Source: Anthonomus grandis grandis (taxonomy: Eukaryota; Arthropoda; Insecta; Coleoptera; Curculionidae). Taken from it: a stretch of DNA of 64,000 nucleotides. A program made the position numbers and the translations under genes. The notes beneath the pieces were generated by a model. That model was not told where the DNA came from and searched no databases. It saw only the letters and a program-made list of their open reading frames with translations. This document shows, one piece after another, positions 23,316 to 33,941 of this stretch. Positions within the stretch are counted from its first letter, which is position 1; every line of letters begins with the position of its first letter. The DNA lies in contig NC_065551.1 in NCBI RefSeq assembly GCF_022605725.1, positions 5,394,001-5,458,000 on the forward strand, written 5' to 3'.

Positions 23316-23492
23316 CAGAGTGATTGATGGTTAATGGTACCTTAAACGTTTACGGAGAACGGAAAATAGTATTTTTTTGAAAATTTGGAGTCGTAGGTTT
23401 TAGCTAGTGATCTAACGATTAAGAATAATTTTAGCGATGCCGCTTATACCAAAAAATAGTAGCAACTTTGTTGTTTTAAACGAAATACCCTG
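23316..23492. mobile_element. Possible short TA-flanked MITE
   Basis: CAGAGTGATTG preceded by TA (23314-23315) and ATACCCTG followed by TA (23493-23494) bound 177 bases. The termini match each other only over a few bases (CAGRGT). It may be a decayed non-autonomous Tc1/mariner relative, or chance. Confidence 0.3.
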
Positions 23493-23651
23493 TATATTAT
23501 TTTATTTTCTGATCTGCTATCGCTGCTATAAATTTTTATTACTACGGCACTGGAACGCGCAAAAAAATGAAATTATGAGCTTTATTTACGGTATTGTACA
23601 ATTGTAAGTATTGTACATTAGTCTTCACTATAAAAATTTGTTCTACATTAT

Positions 23652-24140
23652 ACAGGGTTTGTCAAAATTAGTAATTTTACCGCTAGATACAAAAATTGTG
23701 AAAAATGCATTTTTTAAATAGAACACCCTATATTATAACATATTCTAAAAGAAAATTGAAATCCCTTTCTAACGAGGTATTATGTTCTTATATCTAAGTA
23801 GTTCGGTTTCTGAAATAAAAGCAAGTTTCTGTAAAAATCGGAATACTTTGACATATTTGCCTTACGCGGCCATGAAAGGTCATGATCAAACAATGCTATG
23901 CTATTGACGTTTGACAGTTACATTTAGTTGATCAATAATAGTAATACACGTGGGTGTTTCTTTAAAATAGTTACCTAAAAATTAATTGAAATGGAAAGTA
24001 ATAGTTATTCAAATGAAGTTTTGATGAATCTATTTATTATTTATGGGCAATGTAACAAAATTATAGCAGGAACATGTCGAAAGCTCAGAGAAATGTACCC
24101 CAATTTACAAAAAATGGATAAAAGAAAATTTCTTTGTTGT
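23652..24140 (+). pseudogene. 5' end and N-terminus of a Tc1/mariner-type element (H, plus half)
   Basis: CAGGGTTTGTC after a TA (23652) could be the element start. A block resembling the subterminal box of elements A and C (CGGTTTCTGAAATAA near 23804-23818) follows. An ATG at 23991 opens SNEVLMNLFIIYGQCN, then CRKLREMYPNLQKMDKRKF. This matches the N-terminal helix-turn-helix of the DUF4817-type transposases here (compare YADIMFVYGFCNG). The coding trace ends abruptly near 24140, where the sequence turns into the inverted C-terminal half on the other strand. Confidence 0.55.
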
Positions 24141-24142
24141 TT

Positions 24143-24450
24143 TTATAATAATAAATTTTCAAAATGATTGCCATTGAATTCTAAGCACTTCAAAATCCAG
24201 TGTTGTACAACATGTGTTGTCGCTGCTTGTATTTCAGAAGGATCTTGTTGACCAATGCAATTGAAAAGTCGTTGACGTAGTTCCTGTTTACTGTTTACCG
24301 GTGTCTTGTATACCATTTGCTTCAAATTACCTATAAAAATAGTTACTACCTAAAGTAAAAATCAAGTGCCCAAGTGGTGTAAGATCAGGAGATCTCGCAG
24401 GCCAATCCCATGACCCCAAACGCCTAAACCAGCGGTCTTGCTATTGATTA
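24143..24450 (-). pseudogene. C-terminus of a Tc1/mariner-type transposase (H, minus half)
   Basis: Minus-strand reading from about 24430 gives WFRRLGSWDWPARSPDLTPLG, with Gly in place of the third catalytic Asp. After a break it continues KQMVYKTPVNSKQELRQRL to HFENLLL at 24143. It faces the N-terminal half just to its left, so the two parts are convergent and the middle of the enzyme is absent. Either an inversion-deletion within one copy or two copies joined. Confidence 0.65.
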
Positions 24451-26029
24451 TAAGGATTATAAGCTAGTAACTTCCTGCCTTATGTATTCACTAATAAAAA
24501 GAAAAAAAAGAAGCAGAGAACGACACTTGACTTGCATCATAAGTGTACTACTAATTGTGAAATAATAAGTATACTAATACTAGTAGAAATTAAGTCAAAA
24601 TTGGCAAAATCGGACGAAAACTACTTACTACATATAAAAATTATATAAACAACAAATGAGGTTAGGTGTAAAGGCTAAGGTTTAAAAATATCAAAAAATT
24701 TAGAACAAATAAAAAAGATTTGCCGAGTGTAGGAATCGAACCGAGTATCTCAGTGTTATAAGGAGATTCTTATTATATATTAGCGTTGATTAGGACACTC
24801 ATGCAATACTCTCACATTCTCATGTATAGTAGCAGAATGCCCCGTAGATAGTATAGATAATTAACAAAAGTTGATTTCGTTTCCATGAAGTCAGAGTTCC
24901 TATGTTTGTTATACAAGCTTAATTGTTCCAATACCCTGGTGTGAATTTGACGACCAGCTTGGCATACATAAACTGCATCACGATCACTCCCGATTTAGTT
25001 AAATGATCTCTACTGTCCTTAGTGTTAACTAAATGATTATAAAGAGTGTTGGAAGTTTTAAACGAAATGTAAAATTAGGGTTTTCACAAACAGGATTTCA
25101 GAAAGAACTAAACACAACAAAACATATTGCAGAAATTAATGGCATCCCAATTAACTCAATGAATAAATAATTTTTTAAATTTTACAATAAATATAAATTG
25201 TCTTACAGCATAGTACATAATAAACCTATAAATAAATAAAAATTTCATTGTCTAAGTTATGTTGGTAACGTTTCCCTACAACTGGCCAAATTGTTTAAAA
25301 ACCTAAGCCTTGTATTTTTTTGCTCACTAATGAATTGATATATTATATTGACAATTAAAATGTCTTTGACGAGGTAAATTTCTAACGTAAATTTCTATAT
25401 AATGTTGGACAGACCCAAGATCACCAAACTGATCTTTAAAGTACATTTGCTTGCGGTCTCTCATAAAGAAATGGGAAAAACATGAAAATCTTTAAGTAAA
25501 TTTCAAAAATAGTTTGCGCTTTTGGCACCTTTTACTCTTTAGCGTCAAAGTTACTAAGTTAAACTAAGTTAGATATGGAAAAAGAAATTAAAATACTTTA
25601 AAAGAATGCCAAAAACTTTTTTCTAGCCTTTCCAATTTTTTTATGCATTTTTATATCACATAAAATAGCATTTTTAAAGTCCTGCAAAATCAGCATTTGT
25701 TTGCTTAATAACCTTTGTCATTTGGAGTAAATCGTCGTTTGCCAAGTCATTTTGTTAAATTCAGAAACAGAGACTCAAGTCAAAATATACTTTGTTTACT
25801 AAGTTTACAAACTTGTGCTAAAAGCCTCCTAATACTAGAATTTACAATACTAGTAGTTATTTGGTTAAAATTAAAACAGAATACAAAATCCATTTTGATT
25901 ATACATAGGAGCATATTTTATATTATTAAAGAAAAAACTAAAAAAAGAAGAAAAGAAAAGGCAAGAACTAACATAAAACAAGAATAAAAAAATCTGATCA
26001 ACAGATACATAATTAATTTTAAATATTAA
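24451..26029. other. No gene seen
   Basis: AT-rich DNA with no recognisable coding motif on either strand. The plus-strand open stretch at 25715-25987 shows no known domain. A sequence near 24725-24745 resembles the T-arm of a tRNA but does not fold (see rejected items). Confidence 0.4.
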
Positions 26030-27480
26030 AATAAGTCGTTAAAATACTCTTAAATTAAATGCTGTAGTAAGCTTTTAAAGGTCTGTGACAATCTAATCGA
26101 AAGAGGAACATGATTAATAAGAGACTCTCAGGCCAACACCACACAGATACCTTAATGCGTTTTTTCTGAAAAATGATGTTACGGAGTCTATTAAGGCGAA
26201 ATAAACTAAACAAACAAATAACCCCCCTCCCCCAGCTCATGCCTGGCAGCCCTGACTGCAAAACAAGCAGAAAAAAGGTTAGTAGCGAGGCCCAAAACAT
26301 AGTTGTCAAACCTTAAACTCCCATCAATGAAGAGTCCCAGAAATCGACGATAATCCCTACCATGTAGTCGGCTCCACTTATCATATAAAAAACACTCCAC
26401 ATTACACTTAAGAATAAAAGTTTTATTAACATTGAATACAAGCTAATTACAGATGCACCATTCTTTAATTTTGTGAAGGTCCTCTACTATGAGAGATCTA
26501 ACTACTTTTTGATCTTTGTTATGCCACAGAATTGTAGTATCATCGGCAATCTGAACCACCAGTCCATGCAGTGGTAGAGAACATAAGTCATTAATGTATA
26601 ATAGAAATAAAATTGGATGTAACACTGACACTTCAGGTACACCACATTTAAGGTGTGCTATCCCTGAAGAAAATCCAGATGCAACCACCCTCTGAGTGCA
26701 ACCAGACTGATATGACCTTAACCATCTCAAAGCCACTCCTTTCAATCCGTAAAAATCAAGCTTTGACAGTAATATTTCATGATCCACACAATGGAAAGTC
26801 TTGGACAGATCACAGAACACCGCTGCTGCAGCCTCCTTGCAGTTTATAAATAGATACACGCCCTCCAAGAATCTGAATGAATCTGAAAATGGCATCCTGC
26901 ATACCCTTAGATGACTGAAATCCATACTGATTAGGGGACAGCACATTGTATTTGGTCAAAAAAGCAATAATTCTCTTTTTTGCAAGCCGCTCAAGAACCT
27001 TGGAGAGGGTAGACAAAGTTGATATGGGACGGAAGTTAGAGGGTTGGTCCAAGCTATAACCTTTATGAAGAATAATAATCATAGCTTCCTTTAAACAGGA
27101 GGGGAACTCGCTCTGAAGCAATAACTGATTGATCGCCTAAACCAAAGCACTTAAAGCGCTCGCAGGCAGAAGTGACAGCAGACGTGAAAGAATACAATCG
27201 TAACCCAAAGACCCATGATTTTTCAAACACTAAATTGTTTCAAGGATCTCGGTGGCATCTACAGAGTGGAAGATGAATTAGCGGTTAATAGCATTCCGAT
27301 TAAGATACTGCAATGAATCGCCGTCACTGGGAACTGCTTCCAATAACTTCTCAGTAATAGTAGAAAAATAGTCATTAAAAACATCGGGCCCCACCCAAGT
27401 CGTTCAACCAACCGCCGACAAGAAGACTGTCAGCATTCGTTAATGATTGACCAACTTTCCTTCTATCTGTTACTGGCCGA
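26030..27480 (-). pseudogene. Jockey-like LINE reverse transcriptase, fairly well preserved
   Basis: Minus-strand reading from about 27400 gives NDYFSTITEKLLEAVPS, then FPSCLKEAMIIILHKG, then NFRPISTLSTLSKVLERL (27060-26980), then LSPNQYGFQSSKGMQDAIF. After a frame change comes AAAVFCDLSKTFHCVDHEIL (first catalytic Asp), then CGVPEVSVLHPILFLLYINDL and VVQIADDTTILW, where FADDT has become IADDT. A further frame gives RLHGRDYRRFLGLFIDGSL and the thumb. The order is that of a Jockey-clade polymerase. The endonuclease is missing (5' truncation), and several frame breaks are present. Confidence 0.85.
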
Positions 27481-27489
27481 GTTTAAGCG

Positions 27490-27790
27490 CTCATTCTGAC
27501 TTTTATCAGACGCCTATAATTTTTCCGATAATCCTGAAAATAAGATTTGATGAATTGATTGTCAATAGATTTGCGAAGTCTTGCTAAAAAGTCACTGGAA
27601 GCTAAATCTGGTGAATACGGTGGATTTTGGCCATCGAAACTGCATCATCGACACCTGGTAACTCCTTATAAGTTTCACTACTTTAATTCTGCAATCATTT
27701 AAAATCATATCAAAAGTTTTGTCAATATTTTTGGCAATAGTCACGTCCACTAGGCCTCCCTAAAAATGTTCATCTTTTAAACTTATTTAT
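27490..27790 (-). pseudogene. Internally deleted mariner transposase remnant
   Basis: Minus-strand reading gives GLVDVTIAKNIDKTFDMILN, then DCRIKVVKLIRSYQVS, which is the second helix-turn-helix and linker of a mariner transposase. It runs almost directly, in another frame, into NPPYSPDLASSDFLARLRKS, the region of the third catalytic Asp. The roughly 150 residues that should lie between are missing, including the first two catalytic sites. YSPDLAxSDF is the hallmark of classical mariner, distinct from the DUF4817-type elements elsewhere in this window. Confidence 0.7.
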
Positions 27791-28359
27791 CTAATTTTTA
27801 ACAGTTGCAAACACAGGAGCGGAAGTGCGATAGACTGTATCCTACTAATCTTTAATTTCTTTCAGTGTAAAGGCTTTGAAGTGGAAATGTTTAATCATCG
27901 CTCATTTTTCTCCATTGGGTTAAATAACTTTATACGTAAGTATGTATTATATGTAAGTAACATGAAGATAGAGTATTGAAAACAAAATTGTTCTGCTGGA
28001 AGTAGTAGAACATAGTTCTGTTAATCTTATAATAAAGCCTTTAAAGAAGATGTTATGCTGGTATCTATATAAGCAAACATAGCTTTTTAGATGAACAGTC
28101 ACAATTTAGAAGCACGGTATCTTTTATTATGTAACCAAAGTCAATCTTATCTTTGAGCAAAGAAATTCACATCTTACATTTCTCAAGGTCAAGGAAACCC
28201 CATCAAGATATACTTGCAGCCACATTCAGTCACGATGATTCTTAAAAAGAGAAAAAACCTTCATATTATTGGCAAAAGAAAATAGAAACTTTCAGAAAAA
28301 AGAACTGCCAATACTCATGGAAATCTTATTGTTAAAAATCAAAAATAAAAATTGAGACA

Positions 28360-28515
28360 CAAAAAATTATCGCGCCCCCCAGAGGAGCAATCTTGGGTTC
28401 TCTGGGGGCGTGATTTGAGGCAATGTAGGTAAATGATCTGATCCCATTAAACTCGACAAATTGCAGCCTATCTAATGAGTAGGAGATGCAAAACTTTACT
28501 AGATGTTTATGAAAG
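28360..28515 (+). pseudogene. Reverse transcriptase scrap, Jockey/CR1-like
   Basis: Plus-strand reading gives APQRSNLG (the GxPQGSxLGP box), then NDLIPLNSTNCSLSNE and, across a stop, DAKLY, which corresponds to NDL...YADDTKLY. A near-palindrome surrounds the box (CGCCCCCCAGAG near 28373 and TCTCTGGGGGCG at 28399-28410). Too short to assign to an element. Confidence 0.5.
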
Positions 28516-28569
28516 CCCATATTATAAAGTTTTTTGAATTAAAAAAAATCTTTATCTTCTTATTTTACA

Positions 28570-29290
28570 AATTATGAATTATTAAACTCTGCGGAGCATG
28601 GTTTTACCCTCTCTAAAAGTACAGAAATAGTTTTGTGCCAATTTCAAAATCAGGTTGTGGCGGCAATTGGCAAGGGAAAATATATTCTGAGATTATTTAT
28701 AAATTTTGCCCATACTTTTGATTTTGTAGATCGTTGCATTTTACTTCATAAACTCTTTAGGTATAATGGTAATATATATATTTTCAGAACAGAAGCCAGA
28801 TTATTACAATTAATAATGAGAGTAGCAAGTCTCGCCTAATAACTCAGGGTGTGCCTCAGGGCTCTATTCTAGGTCCTTTTCTTTGTTTGTATGGTGTATG
28901 CTAATGACCTGGTATCTTTTATAAAGGGGATTGCACCTAACATAAAAGTCATATCTTATGCAGATGATACAAATGTCTTAATTGAAGGTAAGAACTTGGA
29001 AACTATTGTAGCATTGACCGAAACAGCGGATAATAGCAAAATTTTATGGTCTGAAAAAAAAACAAAAAAAACTCATTTTGTTGCTTTTTCACGAAGTAGG
29101 CAGGCAGTAAATTCTGTTATTTTATTTAAAGGTACACAAACGGTGTTACTTTTATCAAGCAGTTCTAAACTATTAGGCATTATTTTTGACCATGATCTAC
29201 AATATGGGTTAAACAAAAGCTGAACTTTAACCGATAATAGAAATGGCACTACGTAACGTACGTCTTATTAAAAATCCCTCGTAGTTGTTT
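28570..29290 (+). pseudogene. Jockey/CR1-like reverse transcriptase fragment
   Basis: Plus-strand reading gives a block AEHGFTLSKSTEIVLCQF, then AHTFDFVDRCILLHKL (Asp after the KAFD box), a gap, LRVCLRALF, then VYANDLVSFIKG, and KVISYADDTNVLIEG with an intact YADD box near 28950-28975. KLLGIIFDHDLQYGLNK follows (thumb; ends about 29220). Stops lie between the blocks. The 5' and 3' parts of the element are absent. Confidence 0.7.
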
Positions 29291-30060
29291 ATCAGTGTGA
29301 TATGTAAATAAAGCTTGTTCTTATGATACCAATCTCATAAATGATCCTTTTAAAAAACTTCCTGATCAAAAGTACTTTCAACTTTTACCCAAAAATTCAA
29401 TTCAAAAGATTAAGTAAAAGATTTTAAATATCATCGAGTAGTTCAAATGAAGATAGAATAAAAGATTATTATATAATTGCTATTCTTTTTTCATTACTTC
29501 AATAACCAAAAATACCAAAAAAAATCCGCCTTTGGTAATTTAACCATCCTCGGTTTTTTACGAATGAAGAAGTTAATAATAGTGCAGACTTAATTTCAGG
29601 TACCTTGGCATTTTTATCGGTAAAAAATCTTGTTAGAGCGACAACTTCTATATTGTTTTGGTTTTACAGACGTCAATTACAGATATACTACTAATAATTT
29701 CCATTATTTTCATTAAAGTTATCAATGTCATTACAATCATTTTCATTACGTATATGCCTATATGATTAAAAAATATATATATTATTATAAAATAAGTGTA
29801 TAGTGCATTTGTTATTAAAACGCGTTTATATGTCAACAAGGAATCACTGAGGGTCAATAAAAGGAAAATTGTAAAATACTTAATATAAGTTATTATTAAT
29901 AAGATAAAATGAGTAAGCCTGCTTACACTTATATATTTAAAAAGGTTCTTGTCGCCTAAATATATAATTTGATAAGCTAATAAACTCATGCATTTCTTTC
30001 TATGCGGGTTAAAGAAAACGCAGAATACTCCCTAGTATATGTAATATATAATATTATGAG
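29291..30060. other. AT-rich stretch, no gene seen
   Basis: Open stretches such as 29648-29989 (-) are made of AT-rich codons without motif and look fortuitous. Confidence 0.4.
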
Positions 30061-30064
30061 CGCA

Positions 30065-30550
30065 CGATAAACAATTGATTATCGTCCTTGTACTAATAGA
30101 CTTATCAAAGGCTTTTGACACATTACATCTTTGAGCTGCGACTATCTAAACTTAAATATTATGGTTGTCCCTTGAATTGTTGTAGATAATTCAAGGTAGA
30201 AAAAGAAATTTTGAAATGAACTTTTAGCTAATTAACCTAGATTTACATGATTGAAAGTAATTTGACAACATGTATTTTACATTTAATCAAAATCATATTT
30301 AACAAAATTGACAATTTAGAAAAAAACCTTGAAATAGTTTTAGTCGATACAGAGCTTAAGCTAGTTTACAGTGTGACAAATCCTTGAGTTATTTTAGATG
30401 CGACCTAAAGTATTGAGATTACTTAAAATCATTGCTTGGAAAAATTTTGTCTTGAAATTCTTACTGGTTTACAAAGAATATCTAGCGCATCGAAAGAAAA
30501 AAAATCAAAAACTAAGATTTATTTGAAGCTCTCTTATAATGTAATTTATA
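30065..30550 (+). pseudogene. Reverse transcriptase fragment, Jockey/CR1-like
   Basis: Plus-strand reading gives LVLIDLSKAFDTLHL (first catalytic Asp region, near 30085-30125), then LSKLKYYGCPLNC, and further down NLEKNLEIVLVDTELKLVYS with a stop. The frame breaks often and the YADD box is not found. The right end overlaps the start of a dispersed repeat at 30526. Confidence 0.55.
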
Positions 30551-30911
30551 TATCTACTTAAATAATAATTTATTCAATACCTTTTAATCTCACTATCCTG
30601 ATTTTCATACAGTATTATATGTAAGCAACCGCACTAAAAGGTATATTTATTTTTTATTTGATTTAGTATATGTGGTACAGTGTACTGTGCGGTAGGTTAC
30701 TGACTTTGACCCTAGGATAGTTACATACTAGCGGGTTATTGATTTCTTTTTACGTTTTATAACTTTGGTGCAAGAAACCGTCTTATAATTTTTACAATAA
30801 TGATTTATTTAAGTGAAAGGTTACACAATGAACAATGACCAGTAATTGCATATTTTTATAATATAGAAGTGTTAATAATTAACTCTTATTTTGTGTTTTA
30901 CTATGTGTTAT
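30526..30911 (+). repeat. Dispersed repeat, copy 1 (inverted partner at 46400-46812)
   Basis: About 385 bases match, in reverse complement, the stretch 46400-46812. Shared blocks include ATTTTCATACAGTATTATAT, TAACCCGCTAGTATGTAACT-like sequence near 30720-30740, and AACTCTTATTTTGTGTTTTA. The two copies are about 15.5 kb apart in opposite orientation. No coding motif. It may be the non-coding end of an element or a short interspersed repeat. Confidence 0.75.
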
Positions 30912-31096
30912 AAGTTTGTAACCATCCTTTTTTGTTTATGTGAGACCCAATTTCCCAGTTAAAGGTTCTTACAACTGCACTTTAAATAAATACATCAAAT
31001 TAGAAGGCGCCCACAATTTAAAAGGTAAGCATCTCAAGAATAAATCATGCCAACCCTCCACCAATTAATGTTCTCCAGACTGCTAAGCTACCGTTA

Positions 31097-31480
31097 TAGT
31101 ACTAGCGGTACGCCAAAAGATACTGCATTTTTTGATACCAAGGTGCCACTTGGCACAGATGTTCCTTAGAACCATTTAGACGATTTGGCCCGAAGAACAC
31201 TCGAGATTTTCCGTGTGGGTAGATTTTAGGGGAGTGGGGGTAAAAATTAAGAAACAAAAATTGAAAAAATAAATTTACCCTAGCGGCGAGATCTGGGTGT
31301 TAATTTCATATAATTTGGACGCAAGCAATTTAATGGTCTTGCCAAAAATGTAATGCAGATACTGGAAGTCTGTCAAAAGCCGCCATTTTTTAAAAATGGC
31401 CGACTTTTGATTGAATTTTGTCTTTAACCAAAACCGGGTCGTGTAAGGTGTCTAAACTTATGTTTTCCGGGTCAAGGAGT
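31097..31480 (+). repeat. Left inverted repeat of element I
   Basis: About 384 bases, inverted relative to 33904-34296. The inner end reads GTGTAAGGTGTCTAAAC then TTATG and a GGGTCAAGG block (31441-31475), the same material that has been rearranged into two perfect hairpins in the right arm. Confidence 0.75.
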
Positions 31481-32238
31481 TCATTTATAATATTGAAAAT
31501 AGCCCACGGGTATCGAAAGTGTATATAAAAGACTGTAATAATATTTCATTATATATATTTATCTATTTTTATCCCATAAAAACAACGTAAAAATACACAT
31601 TAACAAATAAAAATAAACAACAGCAACAAATAAAACAAAAATATAAGGTTTAATATAAAAACTAAATATAAGGGACGGTATAAAAATGTAGGTACAGAAA
31701 TATGAAGTATCTAAATTATAAACTACTAAACTATGAACTATCGCCAAGTACTTCCCTGTCTTTTTCGGCGTTATTCCCACTAAAACAAATTGCACATAAA
31801 ATTAAATATAGGAGGTTCGGTAGTAGATTATACCGGAAATATTCGATAAATTTACCCTTTATTTGAGCAATCCCCCATACATTTTTGGCATGCAGGGGAA
31901 CATGGCAGTCCCTGTCACCGGCAGCTGCACCGAAGTGTCTCGCAGCCTGTCACGCAGCCACATCTATCTAAAGCACGAACTGCCTTCCAAACCTGTGGCA
32001 ACTTGGACCACAAAACCTTCCAATGATTGACCTCAAGATCAAGAGTCCATCCCCATCCTTCAGGACTTGTGCAATTTTCCATTACAAGATTTGCACAGCC
32101 CCAGATGTGACCAGCGACATACGCTGCTCTCTTTATGTGCTCCTCCAATGCAGCGCGTGTTGGAGGAATTGAAGCTAGGTGTTTACCGTCTGAAGCAAAC
32201 ATCTGCTTTCTCACCTCATTTATACCTGGACGTGAATC

Positions 32239-32306
32239 CTGAAAAATAAATGTTTAATTTACTATGTACTATTTTCCCAGTACATTCAAAGATAAAATAG
32301 TCTTAC
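32239..32306 (-). other. Intron of the element I gene, 68 bp
   Basis: Read on the minus strand it begins GTAAGA directly after SESNE and ends TTTTCAG before DSRPGINE. It fits the GT-AG rule. Its presence shows that the element moved as DNA and not as a processed copy. Confidence 0.7.
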
Positions 32307-32722
32307 CTCATTTGATTCCGATGTACATACGCCATACAGTTTTATGGTAAATTTCTGTAAGTCCGCATATACGATCGGACTAATTTCGGTTTGTGGGTTG
32401 GAAATCTCCTTAAAGGCATTAGTGAAAGATTCGTCCCATGCTGCCCATGCAGAACGTTTGCCCTTGCCACAAAAAAAGGTCGTGAAATCACTACCCGAAA
32501 AAGCGTGGAAACCTCGCAGTGCCTCAGATTTGTCGTCTCCAAGAGTCTGCGAAATTTGGCGAACACTAATATACCGTTGTTTAGATCCTACTCCATATTG
32601 CAGCCACAGATGCTTTAAACCTTTCTGCCTGATCTTTGGAAGAAAGATACTAGAAGTGCAAGAACATCTGTATCAGAACTTCGAACAATTATATTATGTA
32701 GTCCCGCATTCTCGATGGCGTT

Positions 32723-32812
32723 CTGCAATAATAAGTGGGTTATGCCCTTTTTTTCTTACTTCTTTAGCTTATATTTTATTGTGAAACTTTTTTGATAATG
32801 GAATGAACTCAC
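32723..32812 (-). other. Intron of the element I gene, 90 bp
   Basis: Read on the minus strand it begins GTGAGT after IVLHL and ends TTGCAG before NAIENAGL. The conserved motifs EEAD and SDTD lie on either side of it. Confidence 0.7.
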
Positions 32813-33858
32813 TTGCAAGTGTAACACTATTCTTCCGTCAGCCTCTTCCATATTCAAGCAAGAAACTCCGTTGAGAGTTGTCAAGTCGGAATGTGATGCC
32901 ACAATTGTGGAGTCAACATTCGTCATAATTTGCAAATTTTTTGCAAATTTGAATTGCCGCTAAATTGAAACTCGTCTGGACGTTCTGGAACTTTCGATAA
33001 TTGCAAATTGCTTAATAATTTCTTAAACCTTGGATTTCTAAATTTAATGGCGCACGATTGGTGCCACTTAGCATTGTGCTTAACTAGGTAAGCTTCAATT
33101 CCATCGCCTTCATCCAGAACATTTACATTTTTACCACAAGACAATTTAAAATTAAAAGGTTTAAGCTCCGTTAAGTTGGAAGCAATTGTAATATATCCTC
33201 GATTTTTCAAGTTTTTGATGGGATTATTATTGGGACATATCAAAGATATGGCATTACTGGTTTGGCAAAAGCAGCATACATCCCATTTAAGCTCGCTTTT
33301 AGTCATACTACACAAAGGCTCTGGACGAGCGAAAACCACAAAAAAAGTGGGGTACTTTTTTTATGTTGGGACAACGAAAACCTTATAAAATAAAATAAAA
33401 ATCGTCAATCATGACTGGTGGTAAAATAGCGTATAATATCCCTTACCTCCAGAAAAAGACAGACTGTCACAAACTGATCAGGAAATCACCACAAATAGTT
33501 AATCACAAAATCACGATTATTTTCGTCCGAACCCGAAAAAAACACCTACTCTAGTTACGCGGAGGCACTAACTGATTTCAAAGCAAAACAAAAATATACA
33601 AATTAATTTCAAACGTTAAATAAAATGGTGGGGGGCGACGAATCGCGCAGGGGTCACGGAGCACTGTCAGTGTTTTTAAAGGGTATCACAATATTATTGT
33701 TTGATACTTTTTCGCGGGAAATTTTACCGGGTTTTGACTCCACGTGATAAAATTTAACATTTTGCATTATAATTTTTTACATATCTAGCTGAAAATCACT
33801 TATGGTACATAGCGTCCATTTTCGATAACCGTAGGTTATTTTTAATGCCATAAATGAA

Positions 33859-33898
33859 TTTCCTGACCCCAAAAACTTATGTTTTTGGGGTCAGGAAA
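33859..33898. repeat. Perfect hairpin 1, 18-bp stem and TTAT loop
   Basis: TTTCCTGACCCCAAAAAC (33859-33876) and its exact reverse complement (33881-33898) flank TTAT. It lies at the inner edge of the right arm of element I. Confidence 0.9.
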
Positions 33899-33903
33899 AA
33901 AAG

Positions 33904-33941
33904 GTGTAAAGTGTCTAGACTTATGTCTAGACACTTTACAC
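33904..33941. repeat. Perfect hairpin 2, 17-bp stem and TTAT loop
   Basis: GTGTAAAGTGTCTAGAC (33904-33920) and its exact reverse complement (33925-33941) flank TTAT. It follows hairpin 1 by five bases and has the same loop. In the left arm the corresponding sequence is a single unpaired stretch. Confidence 0.9.

Larger units (their letters stand above)
31858..33339 (-). pseudogene. Spliced gene of element I: zinc-finger, EEAD/SDTD and CXC-like protein, internally deleted
   Basis: Minus strand, four coding blocks. 33339-32923: CCFCQ, then WHQSC (C..C/H..C zinc-binding look). 32926-32813: CLNMEEADGRIVLHL. 32722-32308: IIVRSSDTDVLALLV, then GSKQRYISVRQI and GFHAFSGSD. 32238-31915: TRAALEEHIKRAAYVAGHIW, then CGCVTGCETLRCSCR and a Cys-rich end after TGA. 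Introns with GT-AG ends fit 32812-32723 (90 bp) and 32306-32239 (68 bp). This matches a repeated animal family in which EEADTR and DTDVV resemble PIN/FEN-type nuclease acidic motifs (my inference). The usual middle of the protein is missing between blocks 1 and 2, and a frameshift lies near 32623, so this copy is defective. Confidence 0.7.

Noticed and set aside
24720..24790. tRNA-like sequence (minus strand, GGTTCGATTCC)
   Set aside because: It has a T-loop look, but the T-stem does not pair and no proper anticodon arm or acceptor stem can be folded; at most a decayed tRNA-derived repeat.
29648..31795. AT-rich hydrophobic frames (29648-29989 - and 31559-31795 -), possibly membrane proteins
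   Set aside because: The composition follows from AT-rich DNA; no start context, no conserved motif, and the second lies in the non-coding part of element I.
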